Shown here piece after piece: positions 50,245-58,502 of a stretch of 64,000 nt of DNA. A program made the position numbers and the translations under genes. The DNA is taken from positions 1 through 64,000 of the forward strand of contig LUZK01000029.1 of NCBI GenBank assembly GCA_001603595.1. Direction: 5' to 3'. Numbering within the stretch: position 1 is the stretch's first letter; each line of letters starts with the position of its first letter. The DNA comes from Bacteroidales bacterium Bact_19. Lineage in GTDB: Bacteria; Bacteroidota; Bacteroidia; Bacteroidales; ML635J-15. The notes beneath the pieces are model-generated. The model was not told the origin of the DNA. It saw only the letters and a program-made list of their open reading frames with translations, and made no database searches.

Positions 50245-50930
50245 TTTAACAACATAAACTTGAATATGAACCTAAAAGTAAAATCGTATCATACCAAAAT
50301 CCCAAAAATTCGTTTTCTCTATGTCGTTATTTTTTTCAAAAGTTTAGATTTAACAATGCAACTTTAAAATAAAATATAGAGCATTATTTTCTTATAAAAA
50401 ATTTATTCTGCAAGTGTCTTTAAATGTTTAATCGAAATTTAACAACATAATTTTGAATATGAATTCAAAAGAAACATTTAAAAACACATCGCAGTAATCA
50501 CACTTTCGCCTTTTCCCTAATCTTTAACAACATAATTTTGAATAAGAAACCTTCATAAAAGCGACAAAACCACATAAATCTCAATTTTTCACTTTAAAGT
50601 TCTCTTTTCAAAAAAATTATAACAACATTATTTTGAATATGAATACATAAACTTCAAAAAACTAACTAAGCTAAATTTGGATTTATCCACTGCCCTATAT
50701 TACTTTCAAATAATTTTAACCATATAATTTTGTACAATCAAAAGCAAACCTCGAGAAAAATATTTCCAGTAGAATTTTTAACAACATAATTTTGAATATG
50801 AATACCTAAGAGTTTTGGAAAATTACATTTAAATTTTTTCCAAATTATTTTGTAATAAAGTGATTATTAAATCATTCTTTTCTCATATTACGCAAAAAAA
50901 CTCTAACAACATAAATTTGAATAAAAACCT
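50245..50930 (+). repeat. Interspersed array of ~26-nt repeats TTTAACAACATAATTTTGAATATGAA (copies starting ~50245, 50438, 50523, 50618, 50715, 50777, 50902; degenerate candidates ~50349, ~50838)
   Basis: Direct reading; five to six copies share AACAACAT(A/T)A(A/T)NTTGAATA; intervening sequences unrelated. Confidence 0.85.
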
Positions 50931-50975
50931 ATACTTAATTCTTGACTTTTTTATGCGGAATTTGGACTAAATGAA

Positions 50976-52568
50976 TTAGCAATAATTTCCAAGATGCATA
51001 CATATATGTTCTGCAAAACCTGCACCAGATTCTGAATAAATATCATAAGCAAAATGCACACCTAATCTTTTTAAAATATTTAGTTCGTCTTCGTGGGAAG
51101 CTGCGGCAGCGATTTTTCCGGGATAACCAATTTCTTTAAGTCTGTCTATTGCAATTAGGTTCGCCTGAAAATTTCCCATACATAAAATAACCAATTTAAC
51201 TTGAGATGCATTATCGTGCTTTCCTTTTACGGAAATCCAGAATTCAAGGTCTGTTGCGTCATCATGAAGTACTTCTCTACCCTCTTTTTGATGTTTTTCT
51301 ACTTTTGTTAGGTCAAAATCTATAGCTAAAACCCTTTTGCCATATTTTTTTTCGAGGTTATCAAAGACAGATGTTCCAATCCTACCCATACCGAAAACCA
51401 AAATTTCAGCATTACCGATGTCAAAAGTTTTATCATATTCCAGTCTAATTTTTGTTTCAAAATATTTTAGTTTAGATCTTAAAAAAGAAAATATCTTATG
51501 CCCTTTTACATTAAGAGGAGTAGAAACTAAAAAAGAAATTGACAATGATAATGCGATAATAATCAACCAATCTGAGCTTAAAAAGCCTGTCGAAAATGAT
51601 ACTGCAGCCACAATAAGTCCAAATTCACTATAGTTTGATAGTGCAAGTGTTGAAAAAAATGCTGTCCGTGCTCTAACTTTAAATCGAGTAAAAACCAAAA
51701 AATCAATTATAACTTTTATGTTAATTAATAATGCAATAAGAAAAGCAACCCATAAATGATTAAAGTTAGGAACGCCCATCAAGCCAATTTTTATAAAAAA
51801 TCCAATAAGAAAGAGGTCTTTAAAATTAATTAACTTTTCATAAAGTTCATCCCCATCTTTTGTGTTTGATAAAAGTAAGCCCATAACCAATGCTCCCATA
51901 TTTTGTCCTAATTCCATAAAACTAAAAATTTCCGGACCAATTACCAAGCTTACCATAAATCCAAATAAGATTAATAGTTCTCCATGACCAATAAATTTTA
52001 AAATTCGTAAAAACAGGACTCTTAAAATGATTAAAATTAATGGTAATGCAATAATATAAATACTTGGGGTTTCATTGTTTATTAAAAACATAAATATTAC
52101 GGCAAAAATATCTTGAAATACTAGAACTCCCAGAGCTAAAACGCCATGATAAGAGTTTATTTCGCCAAAATCTTCAAATATTTTAACAGCAAAAACAGTA
52201 CTCGATAAACTTAAAGCAAATGCTAATACTAGAGATGTTTTTATGTTTAGATTTTCAAAAAACATCAAACCTAGTCTCGAAAATAAAATAAAAGTTACAC
52301 TAAAAAATATTGTCAATAATACCACTTGAATGGTTGTCCCAGCCCATATTTCTTTTCGAACGAAACTTTTAACTTTTAGTTTAAGTCCGATTGTGAAAAG
52401 CAAAAGATTTATCCCCAATTCAGAAATTACTTCTAATGTTTCGCCTGAGTTAAAACCGAAAGCAGAAAGTAAAAATCCTGCTCCTAAATATCCAACCATA
52501 GGCGGTAACCCTATAAATTTAACTAATAATCCAAATAAAAATGTTACTGCGAGAATAATAGGTTCCAT
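50976..52568 (-). CDS. Cation:proton antiporter, KefB-like with C-terminal TrkA-N/RCK domain
   Basis: 'GLPPMVGYLGAGFLLSAFGF', 'ALSLSSTVFAVKIFEDFGE', 'LVFQDIFAVIFM', RCK 'NAEILVFGMGRIGTSVFDNLE'. Confidence 0.93.
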   Translation of the reverse strand: MEPIILAVTFLFGLLVKFIGLPPMVGYLGAGFLLSAFGFNSGETLEVISELGINLLLFTIGLKLKVKSFVRKEIWAGTTIQVVLLTIFFSVTFILFSRLGLMFFENLNIKTSLVLAFALSLSSTVFAVKIFEDFGEINSYHGVLALGVLVFQDIFAVIFMFLINNETPSIYIIALPLILIILRVLFLRILKFIGHGELLILFGFMVSLVIGPEIFSFMELGQNMGALVMGLLLSNTKDGDELYEKLINFKDLFLIGFFIKIGLMGVPNFNHLWVAFLIALLINIKVIIDFLVFTRFKVRARTAFFSTLALSNYSEFGLIVAAVSFSTGFLSSDWLIIIALSLSISFLVSTPLNVKGHKIFSFLRSKLKYFETKIRLEYDKTFDIGNAEILVFGMGRIGTSVFDNLEKKYGKRVLAIDFDLTKVEKHQKEGREVLHDDATDLEFWISVKGKHDNASQVKLVILCMGNFQANLIAIDRLKEIGYPGKIAAAASHEDELNILKRLGVHFAYDIYSESGAGFAEHICMHLGNYC

Positions 52569-53557
52569 TAAATTTTTCCTTTCATTTTCAACAATTCTTC
52601 TTCCGGTAACTTACTATTAATCAAATAAAAAAGATTTGAAACAAGTCTATTTAGAGTCATATCATTTATTCGATTACCTTTTTCAACTAAATCCCAACGA
52701 GGTGCAATCTTATAACATTTCTCAAAAACGGAGGGATAGTCAAAATTTCCCTCAAAAGAAATATCAATAAGTATTGAATTTTGAGGTACATATTTGGTTG
52801 GAATTTTAAATTTTCCCGAAGGTACTGCCGAGATAACTATATCTGACAAAGAAACGCTTTCTAAGGTTTTCTCAAATGGGGTATATTGATGACAAATTTG
52901 CACATAGGCATTTTCATTTAAAAGCATCAAAGCCAGAGAACGACCAACTGCCAATGAATCATTTATTATTGTAACACGTTTTCCTTCAAGTTCAAAAGGA
53001 TTGTTTTCAACATTTTCAGGATAAAAGCCCCTTTGATTATAAAAATCCTCAAAATCAATATAAAATCTTTTAAATATGCTTAATATCCCTTTTGCAGTAG
53101 GTGGGATTACTAATTTTCTTAACTGTTCGGCATCAAGAAATTTTTCAAATTGAACCAAATATCCCAAATAAGAATAACTTAATCCTTCAACATCTTTTTC
53201 AGGCGATACTAAATTCATAAAAATCGTATCTTTTAACCCATAACCGGTTGGATACATTATTAGTATTCCATGAACTTCATCATCGTTATTCAAATTATAT
53301 ATAATTTCCTCAAGGCTTTTAGCATCACTTACCGAATATTGTTTAAACTTTATTGCAAGTGAATTGCAGAAATTCTTAATTCCCTTTGTATATGATATGC
53401 ATCCTACATCATCATTTGTTAACACTACAGCAAGGCAAGGATGTATATTATTTTGATCATAAAAAAGTCTAGTACATTCAAAGTTAGGCACATCAAACTT
53501 TTCAATTAAATGCCTGATATTTAATACTTTTCTATTAAATTCTTCATTTATAAACAT
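52568..53557 (-). CDS. Divergent FolD-like (methylene-THF dehydrogenase/cyclohydrolase family) protein
   Basis: 'PCLAVVLTNDDVGCISYTKGIKNFC', 'SPEKDVEGLSYSYLG', 'PPTAKGILSIFKRF', 'VTIINDSLAVGRSLALMLLNENAYVQICHQYT'. Confidence 0.8.
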   Translation of the reverse strand: MFINEEFNRKVLNIRHLIEKFDVPNFECTRLFYDQNNIHPCLAVVLTNDDVGCISYTKGIKNFCNSLAIKFKQYSVSDAKSLEEIIYNLNNDDEVHGILIMYPTGYGLKDTIFMNLVSPEKDVEGLSYSYLGYLVQFEKFLDAEQLRKLVIPPTAKGILSIFKRFYIDFEDFYNQRGFYPENVENNPFELEGKRVTIINDSLAVGRSLALMLLNENAYVQICHQYTPFEKTLESVSLSDIVISAVPSGKFKIPTKYVPQNSILIDISFEGNFDYPSVFEKCYKIAPRWDLVEKGNRINDMTLNRLVSNLFYLINSKLPEEELLKMKGKI

Positions 53558-53577
53558 AAAATTATATTTTTCGATTA

Positions 53578-54066
53578 CTACCTTTTTATTTCAAAAACTT
53601 GCATATTTTTTATTTCACCCAAAATTATTTCAAACTTTACTGCTGTAACAAATTTATGCCAACCTTTGTTTCCTGCTGCCCCGGGATTCATATACAATAA
53701 ATTATGCTTATCATCATACATAATCTTCAAAATATGTGAATGACCACAAATAAAAATATCAGGGTTCATTTCTGTCAATAAATTTCTAATCCCAGGAGCA
53801 TACTTCCCGGGATATCCCCCGATATGTGTAATTAATATCTTTTTCCCTTCAATCTCAAAAAACAAGATTTCTTTACATCTAAGCCTGATTTTGTAATCAT
53901 CAATATTGCCATAAACAGCTCTTAATGATTTCCAGTTTTCCAAATTTTCAAATAGTTCTACAGATCCAATGTCTCCTGCATGCCAAATTTCGTCAGCATC
54001 ACTGCAAAATTCGATAATTCCGTCTTCTAAATAAGAATGAGTATCAGAAATTACACATATTTTCAT
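53578..54066 (-). CDS. YfcE/MJ0936-type metallophosphoesterase
   Basis: 'ICVISDTHSYLED', 'DEIWHAGDIGS', 'VYGNIDDY', 'ICGHSHILKIMYD...YMNPGAAGNKG'. Confidence 0.93.
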   Translation of the reverse strand: MKICVISDTHSYLEDGIIEFCSDADEIWHAGDIGSVELFENLENWKSLRAVYGNIDDYKIRLRCKEILFFEIEGKKILITHIGGYPGKYAPGIRNLLTEMNPDIFICGHSHILKIMYDDKHNLLYMNPGAAGNKGWHKFVTAVKFEIILGEIKNMQVFEIKR

Positions 54067-54189
54067 ATTCCAAAATTAAAAAAACTTCATGAAAAGAATA
54101 ACTATTTTTATTTATTCTTAATTTTCATTCGAAAAAAATATCATTTTGTTAATTTTTGTTTAAAACTATTTATAGTAAAATTTTTTATT

Positions 54190-54197
54190 TATCTTTG
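54190..54197 (+). promoter_or_regulatory. TAnnTTTG-type -7 box (TATCTTTG) upstream of P-type ATPase
   Basis: Exact consensus match 28 nt upstream of the ATG at 54226. Confidence 0.6.
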
Positions 54198-54214
54198 ACC
54201 AAACGTTCAGTCAA
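54195..54214. promoter_or_regulatory. 20-bp palindrome TTGACCAAACGTTCAGTCAA, TetR-family-operator-like
   Basis: 8 of 10 symmetric pairs complementary; overlaps the TATCTTTG box and predicted TSS. Confidence 0.6.
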
Positions 54215-54225
54215 TAAATTATTTT

Positions 54226-57105
54226 ATGAAAACAATTGATTATCAAGGATTAAACGAGCAGGAAGTTCTCGAAAGCAGAAAAAAATTTGGAGAAAATACT
54301 CTCACGCCACCAAAAAGAAAATCTGCTTTTAGCCTATTTTTAGAAAAATTTGATGACCCTGTTATTAAAATTTTAATCATTGCAGCAATAATTTCGCTTG
54401 GGATAGGATTTTTTCATAATGATTTTACGGAAGCAATAGGGATAATAATAGCAATTATTTTGGCCACCGGCATAGGTTTTTGGTTCGAATATGATGCTCG
54501 AAAAAAATTTGATATTTTAAATCTTGTAAATGACGAAACTCCGGTAAAAGTTATAAGAAATAACAGAATTACTGAAGTGCCAAAAAAGGATGTAGTTGTT
54601 GGTGACATTGTTATTTTAAATACAGGAGACGAAGTCCCGGCAGACGGTGAAATTTTAGATTCAGTAAATCTCAGCGTTAATGAGTCTTCGCTTACAGGAG
54701 AAATGATGGTTGAAAAATCTGCTGATCCACAAAAAGTAACTCACGAGAGCACGTACCCGGCTAATAAACTTTTTAAAGGCTGCACAGTTATTGATGGTAA
54801 TGCAGTAATGAAAGTAACAGCTGTTGGTGATAATACTGAATATGGCAAACTTGCTTTTAAGTCCGGTGAGGAAACCGAAACAAAAACCCCACTTAACGAA
54901 CAACTTGACAAACTTGCAAAATTGATTGGTTTTGTTGGATTTAGTTTTTCTGTCATAGTTTTTATTGTGCTTTTCACAAAAAATCTCATAATAGGCAACC
55001 TACAATTATCATTATCTCAATTATACCTTGTATTATCAATATTTCTTGTTTTAACAATATTTCTTTCAAAAATTTGGGTGCCAATACTCTATGACGGATT
55101 AAAAATTATTTTTAAAAGAAACTTTTCTCATAAATTTATTGAACATTCCTCATCAATCAAAAGAGTTACAATTGCCGGGGTTCTTATTCTCCTGTTTCTA
55201 ATCATAACAGGTTACATAATTGGAGTAAATCCACTTGATTCGAACAGCTGGATTAACCTTGACCAAGCCTCAATGTTTCTGGAGTATTTCATGATTTCAG
55301 TTACAATTGTTGTGGTAAGTATTCCCGAAGGTTTGCCGATGAGCGTTACTTTAAGTCTTGCATTAAGTATGAGACGAATGTTAAAGTCAAAAAATCTGGT
55401 TCGAAAGATGCACGCTACCGAAACTATGGGAGCAGTGACCGTAATTTGTACCGACAAAACCGGAACGCTTACTAAAAATGAAATGAACGTTTTTGATATT
55501 CAATTTTTTTCAACCAACTCTGTAAGAAACAATTCCGAACAATCAAAAATAATCATTGAAAGCATGGCTGTTAATTCAACAGCTAATCTCGATTTTTCCG
55601 AAAAAATTTCCAAACCTATCGGAAACCCAACAGAATCAGCTTTGTTAAAATTTCTATTCGACAATGGCATCAATTATCTTGATGTTCGTAAAAAAACTGA
55701 AATATTAGACCAATTAAGTTTCTCAACTGAGCGAAAATACATGGCTACTCTGGCATATTCCGAAGCACTTAACAAAAAAATACTATACGTAAAAGGAGCT
55801 CCGGAAATAGTTCTGGGACTATCAACAAAAGTTTTAACTTCCGGTAATACCGAGCCTTTATCAAATTTTGAAAGTACAATTAAAGAAAACATGCTTCGTT
55901 TTCAAAATAAAGGAATGAGAACTCTCGGATTTGCCTACAAGATTATTGAAGACGATTCTCCGGTGTTTTCAAATTCTGGTTTAGTTTGTAATGACCTAAT
56001 ATACCTCGGCTTAGTCGCTATTTCTGATCCGGTTCGCGAAGATGTTTCGCAAGCTATTACCGATTGCATAAGTGCAGGGGTAAAAGTAATTATGGTAACA
56101 GGCGATATCGAAGGTACTGCCAAAGAAATTGCTCGTCAATCGGGAATAATAAATTATTTTAATAAAAACGAATTAGTCCTTTCAGGTAAAGAATTTGAAT
56201 CTATGTCTGATGAAGAAATAATTAATATACTTCCAAACTTAAAAATATTATGCAGAGCAAAACCTGGCGATAAGCAAAGATTAGTAACCTTATTACAAAA
56301 AACAGGAGAAATTGTAGCTGTTACAGGAGATGGGACAAATGATGCTCCGGCTCTTAACCATGCCCATGTGGGACTAGCTATGGGTAGCGGCACTGCTGTG
56401 GCTAAAGAAGCCGGCGATATAGTCATTATGGACGATTCTTTTTCTACAATTGTTTCAGCGATTATGTGGGGACGATCACTTTATAAAAACATACAAAAAT
56501 TTTTGGTATTTCAACTAATAATAAATTTTTCTGGACTGATAATTGTATTATTTGGGTCTATTTTAGGCCATGAAATTCCACTCACAGTTACTCAAATGCT
56601 CTGGATAAATATCATAATGGACACGTTTGCGGCGGCAGCTCTTGCCTCTCTCCCTCCAGACAAAAAAGTATTACAAGAAAAGCCAAGAAAAAATTCAGAT
56701 TTTATTATTACAAAAAAAATGAAAAATGCGATTATTGGATGGGGAAGTTTTTTTGTTATAGCGCTGTTTACACTGCATCATCTTTTAAAAGATGCTTATG
56801 GAGACATAAGTCTATACAATTTAACTATTTTCTTTACTGTATTTGTTATGATGCAATTCTGGAACTTGTTTAATGTAAAATCGTTTGGAGTAAACAGGTC
56901 TGCATTCTACCAGCTTTCAAAATCAAAAGCCTTCCTTCTGGTTGCTGCATTAATAATAGTTGGGCAAATAATAATTGTAGAATTAGGCGGGGCAGCATTC
57001 AGAACAGTGCCATTAAATATCGCAGATTTCATAATTATAATTATTTCCACATCTCCAATTTTATTTATACCTGAATTACTAAAATTGATTTCACCAGACA
57101 AATAA
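54226..57105 (+). CDS. P-type cation-translocating ATPase, type IIB Ca2+-ATPase-like
   Basis: 'ISVTIVVVSIPEGLPMSVTLSLA', 'VICTDKTGTLTKNEM', 'MVTGDIEGTAKEIARQSGI', 'AVTGDGTNDAPALNHAHVGLAMGSGTAVAKEAGDIVIMDDSF'. Confidence 0.95.
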   Translation: MKTIDYQGLNEQEVLESRKKFGENTLTPPKRKSAFSLFLEKFDDPVIKILIIAAIISLGIGFFHNDFTEAIGIIIAIILATGIGFWFEYDARKKFDILNLVNDETPVKVIRNNRITEVPKKDVVVGDIVILNTGDEVPADGEILDSVNLSVNESSLTGEMMVEKSADPQKVTHESTYPANKLFKGCTVIDGNAVMKVTAVGDNTEYGKLAFKSGEETETKTPLNEQLDKLAKLIGFVGFSFSVIVFIVLFTKNLIIGNLQLSLSQLYLVLSIFLVLTIFLSKIWVPILYDGLKIIFKRNFSHKFIEHSSSIKRVTIAGVLILLFLIITGYIIGVNPLDSNSWINLDQASMFLEYFMISVTIVVVSIPEGLPMSVTLSLALSMRRMLKSKNLVRKMHATETMGAVTVICTDKTGTLTKNEMNVFDIQFFSTNSVRNNSEQSKIIIESMAVNSTANLDFSEKISKPIGNPTESALLKFLFDNGINYLDVRKKTEILDQLSFSTERKYMATLAYSEALNKKILYVKGAPEIVLGLSTKVLTSGNTEPLSNFESTIKENMLRFQNKGMRTLGFAYKIIEDDSPVFSNSGLVCNDLIYLGLVAISDPVREDVSQAITDCISAGVKVIMVTGDIEGTAKEIARQSGIINYFNKNELVLSGKEFESMSDEEIINILPNLKILCRAKPGDKQRLVTLLQKTGEIVAVTGDGTNDAPALNHAHVGLAMGSGTAVAKEAGDIVIMDDSFSTIVSAIMWGRSLYKNIQKFLVFQLIINFSGLIIVLFGSILGHEIPLTVTQMLWINIIMDTFAAAALASLPPDKKVLQEKPRKNSDFIITKKMKNAIIGWGSFFVIALFTLHHLLKDAYGDISLYNLTIFFTVFVMMQFWNLFNVKSFGVNRSAFYQLSKSKAFLLVAALIIVGQIIIVELGGAAFRTVPLNIADFIIIIISTSPILFIPELLKLISPDK

Positions 57106-57178
57106 CAATTGATATTCAATGGTTTGCAAAGATTATAAAAGTTTTTAAAGTGATTAAAAAAAAAATTTTAAAAAAATT

Positions 57179-57209
57179 TTTGATTTTAAAAAAAAACTAT
57201 ATACCTTTG
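57179..57209 (+). promoter_or_regulatory. Promoter TTTG-N19-TACCTTTG for tRNA-Val
   Basis: Exact Bacteroidetes -33/-7 spacing and boxes; 12 nt upstream of tRNA. Confidence 0.75.
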
Positions 57210-57221
57210 CATCGCTTTAAA

Positions 57222-57781
<560 letters not shown>

Positions 57782-57801
<20 letters not shown>

Positions 57802-57868
57802 CTGTCGGGAGGGTCAATGGTTCGTACATTTATCTCACGACTGCAAGGAGTAATCCATTAGTTCCCAA
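57782..57868 (+). pseudogene. tRNA-Val-derived remnant (D-arm to acceptor 3' side) with replaced anticodon arm and 27-bp T-loop insertion
   Basis: gttcagagca...gggtcaatggttcg-[27 nt]-aatccattagttccca duplicates tRNA-Val segments at 57240-57296. Confidence 0.85.
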
Positions 57869-57896
57869 AGAATAAGGGTTTCAAGTTTGAAGCTCT
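57811..57896 (+). repeat. Second copy of the tRNA 3' end + terminator direct repeat (first copy 57267-57325)
   Basis: gggtcaatggttcg...aatccattagttccca(c/a)agaataagggtttcaagtttgaagctct in both copies. Confidence 0.93.
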
Positions 57897-58305
57897 ATTT
57901 TTTTATCTTTGAATTTATTCCTACTCTTATTGGTACGTTAAGCATCATATTCATTTTAACTGGATTAGTTTCTGCTAAAGCCGGAATAAATTTCAGTTCG
58001 GAAAGAACTCGCTTAAACTCTTCGTCTATTCCATATCCTAAACCACTGATTATATAAATACCACTAACCGTGCTGTCGGGCAAAACATCGAAACTAACCA
58101 TAATTTCTCCATCAACTTTTGCGTCAACAGCTTCTTGTGTAAATTCCATTAGTGACCAGATGTCAGTTACCAACTTCATCATACCCCCGGGATATTCAGC
58201 TTCGCGGGTATAGTTAACATGCATATTCTGTGGGTCATTGAAATTCTGACCAAATAATGAAACTGTCAAAAAAACTATTACGAATATTAAAGTGAGTTCC
58301 TTCAT
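57895..58305 (-). CDS. TonB C-terminal-domain-like secreted protein
   Basis: 'VDAKVDGEIMVSFDVLPDSTVSGIYIISGLGYGIDEEFKRVLSELKFIPA'. Confidence 0.8.
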   Translation of the reverse strand: MKELTLIFVIVFLTVSLFGQNFNDPQNMHVNYTREAEYPGGMMKLVTDIWSLMEFTQEAVDAKVDGEIMVSFDVLPDSTVSGIYIISGLGYGIDEEFKRVLSELKFIPALAETNPVKMNMMLNVPIRVGINSKIKK

Positions 58306-58478
58306 AATACTTTATTTTACAACAAATTTAATCAATTTTCATAATAAATTGTTAAGAACCATAATTAAAATTTTTATAATACTATCAAAAAATAATTCAC
58401 ATAGTTGATAACAAAAATTAAGCCTCTTAAATCAAATAATGATTAATGCAGGAATAATATTCATTTATCTCAATTTTG

Positions 58479-58486
58479 TATCTTTG
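58479..58486 (+). promoter_or_regulatory. TAnnTTTG-type -7 box (TATCTTTG) upstream of mutS2
   Basis: Exact consensus, 16 nt before the TTG start. Confidence 0.55.
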
Positions 58487-58502
58487 CAAAAAATTTTAAA
58501 AA

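Noticed and set aside
50269-50370. Small ORF MNLKVKSYHTKIPKIRFLYVVIFFKSLDLTMQL starting at the ATG of the first array copy
   Set aside because: Other array copies reach a stop after a few codons (MNT*) or lack the ATG, so the repeats do not look like a conserved start-codon cassette.
50680-50700. oriC/DnaA-box region (TTATCCACt within the AT-rich 1 kb gap)
   Set aside because: Only one near-match to the DnaA box was found and no dnaA/dnaN neighbours. A genome GC-skew plot would be needed.
50245-50930. CRISPR array interpretation of the purH/kefB intergenic repeats
   Set aside because: Repeat spacing is irregular (about 61-193 bp depending on which copies are counted), repeats are degenerate throughout, and no cas genes occur in the window. 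Kept as a repeat array instead.
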